A DNA stretch of 6,854 nt from Candidatus Iainarchaeum sp. (GCA_013331625.1 DUGC01000116.1:3805-10658); one strand, 5' to 3'; positions 1 to 6,711 are shown, counted from the stretch's first letter. The notes: generated by a model from the letters alone, not told the origin. Translations and numbers: made by a program.

Positions 1-429
1 AGCGATGCTGTGCTAAAGGACACTGACCTTATGAAGGAGAGGAACCTCATGAATAATTTCCTCACGCAGCTTGCAAAAGACCAGCTTGCAACATATGGCG
101 AAAATGAGGTCATGAAGGCACTTGAAATAGGGCAGGTTGCAACGCTGCTTGTTAGCGAAGCGATTGAGTGGGCGGTATACAAGGTGAAGAACACGGCTAC
201 AGGGGAGGAGCGCATCATAATTGACAAGGACAATTCCTTCGACCCCAATTCCTTCAAGGGGCAAGAGCAGATAGAAGTGGTTGAGGAATATGAATTCATT
301 GATTACATTATGGAGCGCGCCCAGCAGACTTCAACAGGATTTGAGATAATCTCGACAGAAACCCCAGAAGGCGAGCAGTTCTACAAGGGATTTGGCGGCA
401 TAGGCGCGATGCTGAGGTACAAGCTCTGA
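1..429 (+). CDS. prf1: Peptide chain release factor aRF1, C-terminal part (5' end outside window)
   Basis: This is the last 142 codons of an archaeal class I release factor (eRF1/aRF1 family), which recognises all three stop codons in the ribosomal A site and triggers peptide release. The reading frame is open from base 1, so the stop-codon-reading domain and the GGQ domain lie upstream; the GTG at 10 is an internal Val, not a start. What is visible matches domain 3 (eRF1_3), which in the family contacts partner factors such as aEF1A and ABCE1: a helix ending in YGENEV, the strand-helix segment ALEIGQVATLLVSEAIEW, then EIISTETPEGEQF and the near-invariant tail GFGGIGAMLRYKL. Archaeal relatives, as I recall them, often carry Cys pairs in the small inserted minidomain; here the minidomain (roughly window residues 60-100) has no cysteine. 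It is followed after 11 bases by a hydrolase gene in the same direction. The family assignment is strong from the C-terminal motif. Confidence 0.93.
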   Translation, partial: SDAVLKDTDLMKERNLMNNFLTQLAKDQLATYGENEVMKALEIGQVATLLVSEAIEWAVYKVKNTATGEERIIIDKDNSFDPNSFKGQEQIEVVEEYEFIDYIMERAQQTSTGFEIISTETPEGEQFYKGFGGIGAMLRYKL

Positions 430-440
430 ACTGATCACCC

Positions 441-1202
441 ATGCCACAACAAAAAATAGAAATGCCCAACAGCCTTGGCGAGAGGCTTAGCGGGATTTTC
501 CATAAAGCCACAGGTGAAATGAAAATTGCCATTGTATGCCACGGCTTTTTGTCAACCAAAGAGCACCCTCTTGTAAAAGAGCTGTGCACAACACTTGAAA
601 AGGAAGGCATCAATTGCTTCCGGTTCGATTTTGCAGGAAAGGGGGGTTCGCAGGGGGATTTCGGACTTTCAACATACACAAAAGAATCACAAGACATTGT
701 ATGCGTGATTGATTACTTTGAAAAGCTTGATTACGAAATCACGTGCGTGATCGGCCACAGCATGGGGGGAGCTGCAGCATTGCTCGCGGCGGCACGGGAC
801 GTGAGGATAAAATCGGTGATTGACATAGCAGGCATCACTTATCCCGAAAGGACAAGGAAAAGGTTTGCACCCGAACTCATCGAAAAATGCATGCGCGAAG
901 GGAGCTGTGAATATGAAGGGAAGGGCGGAAAAGTCGTCTTGGGGAAGGAATTTTTCGAGGATGCGCTTTCTGCGGATATTTTCCATATAATAAAAAAAGT
1001 GAATGTGCCTTTGCTGTTTTTAATCGGGGAAAGGGACGCAACTGTATTGCTTGAGGAATTCAAAAAGCTTTATGAAAAAGCCTATCAGCCCAAGGGCGCG
1101 AAGGTTTTTGATGATTGCGACCACGATTTTAAAAAGAAAGGCGGGCGCGAAGAAATAGCGCAGTATTGTGCAGGCTGGATAAAGGGCAAAATGGCAGAAT
1201 GA
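441..1202 (+). CDS. Alpha/beta hydrolase, serine aminopeptidase/lysophospholipase-like (S33-type)
   Basis: The 253-residue protein has the layout of a cytoplasmic alpha/beta hydrolase. Seen in order: an early strand with the oxyanion-hole motif CHGF (33-36); the turn FRFDFAGKGGS (60-70), typical of the Hydrolase_4/S33 group; the nucleophile elbow GHSMGG with Ser107; a variable lid region at about 133-180; a strand ending LIGERD with the probable acid Asp199; and the probable catalytic His228 in DCDHDF. The triad is therefore complete and the enzyme should be active on an ester, thioester or peptide bond, but the substrate cannot be read from sequence. There is no signal peptide or membrane segment. 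It lies 11 bases after prf1 and its stop overlaps the truD start (ATGA, 1199-1202), so it is probably translated from the same message. No Shine-Dalgarno-like GGAGG precedes the ATG. A role linked to translation is only suggested by position. Confidence 0.88.
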   Translation: MPQQKIEMPNSLGERLSGIFHKATGEMKIAIVCHGFLSTKEHPLVKELCTTLEKEGINCFRFDFAGKGGSQGDFGLSTYTKESQDIVCVIDYFEKLDYEITCVIGHSMGGAAALLAAARDVRIKSVIDIAGITYPERTRKRFAPELIEKCMREGSCEYEGKGGKVVLGKEFFEDALSADIFHIIKKVNVPLLFLIGERDATVLLEEFKKLYEKAYQPKGAKVFDDCDHDFKKKGGREEIAQYCAGWIKGKMAE

Positions 1203-2518
1203 TCAAAAGCATTGAATTGGGGAATTTGAAAAAAAAGGAATTTGGCGGCAGATGGTTTTTCATGACAGGGATAAAGCACTACACGACAACGACAAAGGGG
1301 ATCGGCGGCCGGATAAAGCGCAGGGTCTCAGATTTTATTGTGCGCGAAATCACCCCTGAAGGCCGCGTTTTGCAAAACAGGGCGTTTGGCGAGTGGGACG
1401 GCATTAAAAACGGGGCGCTTTTCGTCCCTCCACAGGAAGAGGGCAGGGAATATCTGCACCTTTCAATGGAAAAATTCAACCTCGACACCAATGACGCGAT
1501 GCGCAGGCTTTGCCGCATTTTATACATTTCACCAAAGCGCATAGGCTATGCGGGCATGAAGGACAAGAGGGGCATCACGGTGCAGCGCATATCATTATGG
1601 ATGCCGGATACGGGGAGGCTTGCAGGGTTTTCCAGCAGGTATGTGGCGCTCTCAGAGCCGGAGTGGAGCGCAGAGAGGATAGATATCGGAAAACTTAAGG
1701 GGAATGAATTTGAAATCACTGTAAGGGACATAGGGATTAATGAAGGGGAACTTGAAGGAATCTGCAAGGAATGTTTCAGGCAGATGAAGGGCGGTGTCGC
1801 GAATTATTTTGGGGGGCAAAGGTTTGGCGGCATACGCGAAATAACACACCGCGTCGGAAAGGAATTCATAAAAGGCAATTTTGAAAATGCAGTCATGATG
1901 TATCTCACATCGCCTAGCGAAGGGGAGGAGGAAGAGGTCGCGCTTGCAAGAAAGCATCTTGGCGACACGAAAGACTTTGCAGCGGCATCAAGGGATTTCC
2001 CGCCAAAATTCAGGTACGAGAGGGCAATAATACACCATTTATGCAAGTTCCCGCGCGATTTTGTGGGCGCGTTCCAGAACCTCCCAAAGCACCTCACATA
2101 CATGTTCACGCACGCCTACCAAAGCTACCTTTTCAATGAAATAATCAATGAGCGCATCGAGCAGGGAGTGGGAATCGGGCCGGTTGAAGGGGATGTGCTT
2201 GAGGATGGAGTGCCAACAGCGGCCCTCCTGGGCTTTGACACCCGGTTTGCAGGCGGGACTGCAGGAAAAATCGAAAGCCAGATTCTTGAAAGGGAGGGGA
2301 TCTTGCTTTCAGATTTTAAGGTTAAGGGATTCCCTGAGCTTAGCTGCAGGGGAGCAAGGAAGAAAATAGCGCTCGCGCCCCATGACCTGAAGCTGGGCGG
2401 GATTGAAAAAGATGAACTCAATGAAGGGAAGCTGAAGCTGAAAATATCATTCTCGCTCGATAAGGGAAATTACGCCACCACCATACTCCGCGAGCTGATG
2501 AAGGGCGGGGCAGGATAA
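1199..2518 (+). CDS. truD: tRNA pseudouridine(13) synthase TruD
   Basis: TruD isomerises a uridine in tRNA (U13 in bacteria; archaeal and eukaryotic TruD/Pus7 relatives also modify other sites) to pseudouridine. The 440-residue product is of usual archaeal length. Motifs seen: GIGGRIK followed by SDFIVREI near the N terminus; the catalytic motif YAGMKDKRG with Asp122 (numbered from 1199) followed by TVQ; NYFGGQRFGG at 202-211; and THAYQSYLFNEIIN at the start of the last third, all characteristic of the family. The segment between the last two motifs fits the TRUD insertion domain. The start at 1199 is chosen because its ATG overlaps the hydrolase stop (ATGA), a common coupling arrangement. 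The in-frame ATG at 1262 (MTGIKHY) is a serious alternative, because homologous proteins usually begin close to the GIGG motif and the 21 extra residues look unconserved. Neither start has a clear Shine-Dalgarno sequence. No obvious terminator follows; the next promoter begins about 10 bases after the stop. Confidence 0.93.
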   Translation: MIKSIELGNLKKKEFGGRWFFMTGIKHYTTTTKGIGGRIKRRVSDFIVREITPEGRVLQNRAFGEWDGIKNGALFVPPQEEGREYLHLSMEKFNLDTNDAMRRLCRILYISPKRIGYAGMKDKRGITVQRISLWMPDTGRLAGFSSRYVALSEPEWSAERIDIGKLKGNEFEITVRDIGINEGELEGICKECFRQMKGGVANYFGGQRFGGIREITHRVGKEFIKGNFENAVMMYLTSPSEGEEEEVALARKHLGDTKDFAAASRDFPPKFRYERAIIHHLCKFPRDFVGAFQNLPKHLTYMFTHAYQSYLFNEIINERIEQGVGIGPVEGDVLEDGVPTAALLGFDTRFAGGTAGKIESQILEREGILLSDFKVKGFPELSCRGARKKIALAPHDLKLGGIEKDELNEGKLKLKISFSLDKGNYATTILRELMKGGAG

Positions 2519-2527
2519 TCCAAAAAC

Positions 2528-2536
2528 ATTTATTCC
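2528..2536 (+). promoter_or_regulatory. TATA-like box for the GT-C glycosyltransferase gene
   Basis: The sequence ATTTATTCC lies in the short gap between truD and the next gene. The centre of its TTTAT core (2531) is 24 bases before the ATG at 2555 and 27 before the second ATG at 2558. An A-rich stretch (2522-2526) sits just upstream, where a TFB recognition element would lie. This spacing puts the predicted transcription start at or next to the start codon, so the mRNA would be leaderless. The box resembles those at 5808-5818 and 6728-6738, which also end in CC. Confidence 0.6.
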
Positions 2537-2554
2537 CGCACACAGCATATCCTT

Positions 2555-3829
2555 ATGATGGAAGCCGGCCTGGGGGGACTTAAGAGGAAAGCACATGAAA
2601 TCAGGTGGATACTGTTCTTCTTCACGGTCTTTTTCCTCATCCAGTTCTACCAGTCCGCATTCCCTTCATGGGATAATATAGTATATTTATATCAGGGCAA
2701 ATGGTTTTGCGGCGAGCAGATATATTTTGAATGGCTCAGGCCCCCGCTCCCCGGCGCCATAAACTGCATCCTTGGCGCATCAGCCATCTCAACAATCCTT
2801 TCAGGCGCCCTATCTTCCCTGCTCTACCTTGCAGCGGTCACGCTGCTTTATTTCAAGGAAAAGCGGGAACAGGATATTGACCAGATTGCCTATGCCGGCC
2901 TTTCATTCATCGTGCCTACAATACTGTTCCTATCAAATGCCGGGGGAGACATGTTCGCGCTTTCTTTCCTGCTTTTTGCGCTCCTTGCAGAAAACCCGTT
3001 TTTAAAAGGCGCGGCCTTTTCCCTTGCAACCCTATCAAGGTACAATTATCTCTTTTTCCTCCCCCTCCTGCTCATTCAATTAAATCCTAAAAAACTGGCC
3101 CGTTTTGCCCTTGCGCTGCCGGCCTTCTGGCTGCCATGGATTGCATATAATTATTTCGCCACGGGCAACCCTTTTTTCAGCGTTGGGGAATCAATTTACC
3201 TCAACATCGGGCAAAAAGGCATCCTTGCAGGGCTGCAGCCATACCAAATAGCAATTATTGCCTTTTTTTCACTCACCCTTTATCTATCACGGCACGACAA
3301 GAAAACAAAAATTGCAGGCCTGATAAATATTGCGGCAGCAATTTCGGTTGTGCAGTTCGTGCTCTCAGGGATCAAGGAACACCGTTTCCTAAACCCCCTT
3401 GCGCCTGCACAGTCCCTAAACATCGCAAATGCACAGGGCAGCAGAGGAAAAAATGCGATTTACCCCCTGCTAGCTCTATTTATGGCATTTAATATTGCCA
3501 TGCTCTTGTGGATAGGAACCCCAATGCCCCCCGCAATCCCGGAAGACGATTTAATTTCACAATGCCAGGTGATGAGCGATCAGTGGGTGTACTTTTACCC
3601 GCGCGGGATAAATGCACAGCCGCTTGGGGGGAAAGATTCTTTTATGCAGGCCCTTGAGGAGGGGAAAATTCTGGTCATTTATGACAAAACACTGCTTGAA
3701 GGGGCCAATTTTGAAGGCTATGAAACTTGGAAGCGGGAAAAATACACAATAATCAAAAAAGCAGCCACGTGCAAAGGGCCCGAGCAGAAGTATTCACTCA
3801 AAATCGGGGAAAATCAGGCAGAGGGCTGA
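2555..3829 (+). CDS. Polytopic GT-C-type glycosyltransferase (GT39/GT83/GT22-like), putative
   Basis: The product is a 424-residue integral membrane protein with about eight or nine hydrophobic segments between residues 18 and 321 and a hydrophilic C-terminal tail of about 95 residues. Its N terminus resembles GT-C glycosyltransferases, which take sugars from polyprenyl-phosphate donors on the outer membrane face: the first membrane segment (18-36) is followed by a loop with PSWDNIVYLYQGKWF (Asp40 as the likely catalytic acid) and then LRPPLPG, like the acidic residue-Y-PPL pattern of ArnT/PMT proteins. The motif KEHRFLNPLAP (274-284) recalls the KEHRF-P segment of GT22 mannosyltransferases. 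Donor and acceptor cannot be told. The tail (about 330-424, with Cys337 and Cys406) is probably extracytoplasmic. Two adjacent ATGs (2555, 2558) are possible starts and the promoter spacing does not separate them. The 3' end overlaps the convergent gene by 16 bases. Confidence 0.72.
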   Translation: MMEAGLGGLKRKAHEIRWILFFFTVFFLIQFYQSAFPSWDNIVYLYQGKWFCGEQIYFEWLRPPLPGAINCILGASAISTILSGALSSLLYLAAVTLLYFKEKREQDIDQIAYAGLSFIVPTILFLSNAGGDMFALSFLLFALLAENPFLKGAAFSLATLSRYNYLFFLPLLLIQLNPKKLARFALALPAFWLPWIAYNYFATGNPFFSVGESIYLNIGQKGILAGLQPYQIAIIAFFSLTLYLSRHDKKTKIAGLINIAAAISVVQFVLSGIKEHRFLNPLAPAQSLNIANAQGSRGKNAIYPLLALFMAFNIAMLLWIGTPMPPAIPEDDLISQCQVMSDQWVYFYPRGINAQPLGGKDSFMQALEEGKILVIYDKTLLEGANFEGYETWKREKYTIIKKAATCKGPEQKYSLKIGENQAEG

Positions 3830-4506
3830 TCGAAAAGCCTTTCACGGGTGATGTTTGCATCGCCAATGCCACAGCCCAGTTTTCCAACCAGCTCCCCTTT
3901 TGCTCTAAGGCCCGTGATCTTTTCCCCGTTAATCACAAGCGAAGGGTAAGAAGCAATCCCATACTTGGAAATTATGACATCTGCAACCGGTATCCCCTCA
4001 TCATGCGGGAGGGCAAAAACACGCACATGCGGGCAGTCATTCACAATGCTGTCAAGGACCTTTTGCTGCGCGGCCTCATCGGGGTTAAACGTTTTTTCAG
4101 TAAAGAAATAAAGCACGGAAGTCCGGTTAGTGTCATTGCATTCCTGCCTGTATTTTTCCACAAATAAATAAAGCCTCACATTCTCATTGAGGTACTTGCG
4201 CCGAAGGGTCCGTACATCCAAAGAAGCGCCTGAAGCATTGACCGCCTCAAATTTTGCCAGCACATCCTTTGTCTTTTCCTCCTGCGCGCCAATCAGGCCT
4301 GAGAGCACAGGGCAAATCTCGGCATTAGAGCCGAATACAGTTTCATAGAAAAGCAGCTGCTGCGTCTGGTCGGCATCAAGCGATAGCTCCTCAAGCTCCC
4401 TTGCTACCGCGGCAATGCGCCTCTCCTCAATGGAATTCATGAGCCACAGGCCAAGCGCAAGCAGCACAATCGTCAGGATCAGGGCCTTGAGGTACTTGTT
4501 CACCAT
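3814..4506 (-). CDS. Membrane-anchored thioredoxin-fold protein lacking the CxxC active site
   Basis: The 230-residue protein has one N-terminal membrane segment (about 7-23, preceded by Lys) acting as a signal anchor, a mostly helical charged region (about 25-122), and a C-terminal domain (about 128-213) that reads as a thioredoxin fold: strand SVLYFFT, a helix, strand VRVFALP, then IASYPSLVINGEKITG with the likely cis-proline Pro188. At the position where relatives carry CPxC after the first strand, this protein has EKTFNPDEAAQQ, so the redox Cys pair is missing. Four other cysteines (65, 123, 158, 212) are scattered. N-glycosylation sequons occur at Asn90, 124, 127 and 218, consistent with an outside location. 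The ATG overlaps the stop of the upstream glycosyltransferase by 7 bases; a GTGAT five bases before it could act as a Shine-Dalgarno site. A binding or chaperone role rather than disulfide exchange is inferred. Confidence 0.75.
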   Translation of the reverse strand: MVNKYLKALILTIVLLALGLWLMNSIEERRIAAVARELEELSLDADQTQQLLFYETVFGSNAEICPVLSGLIGAQEEKTKDVLAKFEAVNASGASLDVRTLRRKYLNENVRLYLFVEKYRQECNDTNRTSVLYFFTEKTFNPDEAAQQKVLDSIVNDCPHVRVFALPHDEGIPVADVIISKYGIASYPSLVINGEKITGLRAKGELVGKLGCGIGDANITRERLFDQPSA

Positions 4507-5786
4507 GCATAATCACTGCTGTTTATCTCCCTATAAAAGCCGACAAAAAACACTATTAATATGAATAAGCCATAAGCCAATATAAACAATGCGATCTCGG
4601 GCAGCTTTCCAATGCTGATCTTATCCCCTGCAAGGTTGTGACTGATATATACAAAAACCGAATAAAAGCAGACGCCAAAAAGGTAGAAGTAAATGCTCGG
4701 GCTCACTGACAATGTAACGGGGATGAGCGCAGAAACATTCCCCCCGACACTTGACCACGCGGCAAAAAGCCCGGCAAAATTCGCAAGGCTTTCAATGTTC
4801 CCCGCGATAAAGACAAAAACAAAAAGCACAATGCACCACTCAAGCATTACCGAAAAAGGGAAAGTGAACAGGCCGAATTCGCCAAACCGGGGATTGAACA
4901 GCATATCCCTGTACTTTACCGTGTTGAAAAATTTACCCCTATACCACCTGACCCGCTGCCTGAAAAGGTGCTTCATGGTGGATGGCACCTGCGTGTATAT
5001 GTGCGCCTCAAGGCATGTGACAATGCGGTAGCCATGCCTGCGCAGCCTTAGCGCGATCTCCATGTCTTCGGTGATGTTCTTCTCATCAAACCCGCCGATT
5101 TCCTTTAGAACCCCTGCCTTGAAAAGGCTCATTGGCCCGGGAGTGACAAAGACGGCATTGATGTCTGAGAGCACGCTTTGGAAAAAGCCAAAAGAGATCA
5201 GGTATTCAACTTCCTGTATTTTCTCAATATACCCGCGGGCGTTAGCCGCCCTTACAAAGCCTGTGACCGCGCCAATGTCAGCGGAAGTGAACTGCGCGAC
5301 CATTTTTACAAGTGAATCCGGTTCAGGGTAAGTGTCAGAATCAATCGTTGCAATAAGCTCCCCTGCCGCCGCCCTTATCCCGTCATTGAGTGCGGCCGCC
5401 TTGCCCTCGTTTTTCCTTTTGAAAATGACCTTTATCCCGCTCATTTTTTCCAGCAATCCCCCTGAGGAATCATTTGACCCGTCATCCACGACAATTATTT
5501 CTTTTTTGGAAGGGTACCCAAGGCCTTTTACCGACTCGATGCACTGTACAATGGTCTGCGCGCCGTTATAATTGGGGATCACTATTGAAACCGAAGGCAG
5601 TTTGCCATGCTGCATGCTGCCGGGCGGCTTCATTTCAAAGTACGCAAACAGGAAAACAGCGTTGATATAGATAAGCAGGACATTGAAAAATACCACGAGC
5701 CAAAAAAAAGAGACGACTTTCACTACCGCATATACTGCAAGGAGGAGAAAAGCGAAAATAATAATTGTGCGCGGTTTTATTGCCAT
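4500..5786 (-). CDS. Membrane-bound family 2 glycosyltransferase, processive-synthase-like
   Basis: The 428-residue enzyme begins with two hydrophobic segments (about 8-24 and 27-50), has a cytoplasmic GT-A domain (about 64-285) and ends with three to four membrane segments (about 303-329, 355-380, 396-418). The catalytic motifs of family 2 are complete: VSIVIPNYNG at the start, DDG at 101-103, the DSD metal site at 149-151, GPG at 216-218, TED with the probable base at 239-241, and QRVRW at 277-281. The QxxRW motif with flanking membrane helices is the pattern of cellulose, hyaluronan and poly-N-acetylglucosamine synthases, which make and extrude a polysaccharide from UDP-sugars. The sugar cannot be predicted, and single-transfer lipid glycosyltransferases with a similar layout exist. 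It has its own TATA-like box and is followed, with a 7-base overlap, by the thioredoxin-fold gene, so the two form an operon. An out-of-frame ATG four bases upstream (5788-5790) is not used. Confidence 0.88.
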   Translation of the reverse strand: MAIKPRTIIIFAFLLLAVYAVVKVVSFFWLVVFFNVLLIYINAVFLFAYFEMKPPGSMQHGKLPSVSIVIPNYNGAQTIVQCIESVKGLGYPSKKEIIVVDDGSNDSSGGLLEKMSGIKVIFKRKNEGKAAALNDGIRAAAGELIATIDSDTYPEPDSLVKMVAQFTSADIGAVTGFVRAANARGYIEKIQEVEYLISFGFFQSVLSDINAVFVTPGPMSLFKAGVLKEIGGFDEKNITEDMEIALRLRRHGYRIVTCLEAHIYTQVPSTMKHLFRQRVRWYRGKFFNTVKYRDMLFNPRFGEFGLFTFPFSVMLEWCIVLFVFVFIAGNIESLANFAGLFAAWSSVGGNVSALIPVTLSVSPSIYFYLFGVCFYSVFVYISHNLAGDKISIGKLPEIALFILAYGLFILIVFFVGFYREINSSDYAW

Positions 5787-5807
5787 CCATTAATTAGGAT
5801 AGAACAA

Positions 5808-5818
5808 GGATAAAAAAC
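5808..5818 (-). promoter_or_regulatory. TATA-like box for the family 2 glycosyltransferase operon
   Basis: Read on the minus strand this is GTTTTTTATCC. The centre of its TTTAT core is about 26 bases upstream of the ATG at 5786, the distance expected from an archaeal TATA box to its transcription start, so the message is predicted to be leaderless or nearly so. The outer end touches the first hairpin of the array at 5818. Confidence 0.6.
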
Positions 5819-6013
5819 AACAGTTTCGTCTGTTGGGAGCGACAGCCCATACTGCGTATGGACTTGGCTCGCCTTGGGCTTCGCAGTTTTAAAGCAACCG
5901 TTTCGGCGGTTTTTGCAAACTTGGGTTGCAAAATCCTCGCGGGAGGATTGGTACACAGGCTTTCTTCGGCTTGAGCCTCGATAGGCCATAACTTTTTTGC
6001 TTACAGCAAAAAA
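5818..6013. repeat. Tandem array of short hairpins filling the intergenic stretch
   Basis: The 305-base gap between two same-direction genes (5787-6091) has no credible protein gene; between 5818 and 6013 it is mainly consecutive inverted repeats. Stems seen: 5818-5823 with 5830-5835 (6 bp, loop TTTCGT); 5847-5852 with 5856-5861 (6 bp, loop TGC); 5896-5900 with 5907-5911 (5 bp, loop TTTCGG); 5912-5918 with 5926-5932 (7 bp); 5932-5938 with 5943-5949 (7 bp, loop GCGG); 5957-5961 with 5974-5978 (5 bp); 5993-6001 with 6005-6013 (9 bp, loop TAC). A longer-range pairing, 5851-5856 with 5882-5887, is also possible. TTCG recurs in or near several loops. Transcription direction is unknown. It could be a structured RNA, a long 3' untranslated region of the gene at 6092-6706, or a dispersed palindromic element. 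A diverged copy of part of it occurs at 6819-6854. Confidence 0.65.
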
Positions 6014-6048
6014 CACATCTTTTTGAAAAGCTGGAAAAGAAGCCCCCC

Positions 6049-6086
6049 AAAAAAATTTAATTATTAAAATTCGGCGGCAGAATTTT
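6049..6086 (-). terminator. Probable terminator of the 6092-6706 gene
   Basis: Just past the stop codon of the minus-strand gene, a hairpin with a 7-bp stem (6066-6072 with 6080-6086, 7-base loop) is followed, reading on the minus strand, by an AT-rich spacer and a run of seven T (6055 down to 6049). Archaeal RNA polymerase stops at T-runs on the non-template strand, and the hairpin may not be needed. A second run of six T lies further on (6013 to 6008), inside the last stem of the hairpin array. Confidence 0.5.
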
Positions 6087-6091
6087 TTTGC

Positions 6092-6706
6092 CTAAATATT
6101 CCCCAAAATGCCATTCACATTCGATATTATCTGGTCGGTATCGGAGTAGAGGATTGTGAGAAGCACATATGTGTCACGAGCAACGTCTGAAAACGCGGCA
6201 GGCTCGACCCTAACAAGGTTGTCCTCGACAATTATACGCGGCTTTGGGGCATTTGGCTTTGGCATATCGACGAAAATGCGCGAGGAAGCGGTATCATTGA
6301 TCATCTGATTGCACTCCTCAACCGTTATCGGCTTGTTTTGCTTGAGGTCGCCAAAGTTAGTATAACAGCCTGAAAGTGCCCCCCCGCTTTCGTCAACTAC
6401 CCTTGCCACGACTACAAAATCCTTCTTCTTTGCCGCAAGTACCGTGGTTAAAAGAGTAAGGGACGAGGTCATGTAGCTGTTTTGCGTGCCCACCTGCACA
6501 AATTGCGGCGATATTATGAAGCTTCCCGAATCCCGCATCCTGCCAAGCAGGGTTCCCGGATCGCTTGACGTGGAATTGAACTCAATGCCCTGCCTTGTTT
6601 CAGAATACTTATAAGGCGAAACCGGCACATTGAGCAATAAATACCCTGCAAGTATCACTATAGCAAAGCCTGCAATTATTGACAAAATCAGGTAGTTGCG
6701 CTCCAT
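6092..6706 (-). CDS. Unrecognised membrane-anchored extracytoplasmic protein
   Basis: I do not recognise a family for this 204-residue product. It starts with a short charged N terminus (MERN) and a single hydrophobic segment (about 5-26), giving a signal anchor with the rest probably outside. The remainder is soluble-looking: an alternating segment GSFIISPQFVQVG (61-73), a possible second mildly hydrophobic helix (about 80-92), the strand DFVVVARVVDESGGAL (96-111), two cysteines (114 and 132) that could form a disulfide, a proline-rich bend PKPNAPKP (149-156), then IIVEDNLVRVEP and a C-terminal helix-like stretch. Sequons at Asn44 (NST) and Asn137 (NDT) fit a surface location. The ATG at 6706 is supported by a TATA-like box about 26 bases upstream. 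It stands alone in its transcription unit, pointing toward the glycosyltransferase operon but separated from it by the hairpin array. Confidence 0.72.
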   Translation of the reverse strand: MERNYLILSIIAGFAIVILAGYLLLNVPVSPYKYSETRQGIEFNSTSSDPGTLLGRMRDSGSFIISPQFVQVGTQNSYMTSSLTLLTTVLAAKKKDFVVVARVVDESGGALSGCYTNFGDLKQNKPITVEECNQMINDTASSRIFVDMPKPNAPKPRIIVEDNLVRVEPAAFSDVARDTYVLLTILYSDTDQIISNVNGILGNI

Positions 6707-6711
6707 CTAGA

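Noticed and set aside
10..12. GTG as the start of the first gene
   Set aside because: The frame is open to base 1 and the protein is clearly the C-terminal part of a release factor of about 400 residues.
1166..1198. Upstream TTG start for truD
   Set aside because: It would extend deep into the hydrolase gene and add residues unlike TruD; the ATG at 1199 (or 1262) fits better.
5607..5813. Plus-strand open frame opposite the glycosyltransferase N terminus
   Set aside because: It is a shadow of the minus-strand gene, whose motifs are unambiguous.
5818..6013. CRISPR array or tRNA gene in the hairpin region
   Set aside because: There are no regular identical repeats with unique spacers, and I found no cloverleaf with a GGTTCRA-type T-loop on either strand.
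5993..6013. The 9-bp stem as a classical intrinsic terminator
   Set aside because: On both strands the T-run lies in the 5' arm and the stem is followed by A-rich sequence, unlike a hairpin followed by T. Its T-run may still help stop archaeal polymerase coming from the right.
5777..6016. A 79-codon minus-strand open frame across the hairpin array
   Set aside because: Its sequence is the translation of the inverted repeats, it is rich in Arg, Lys and Ser without domain-like pattern, and it overlaps the glycosyltransferase start and that gene's promoter.
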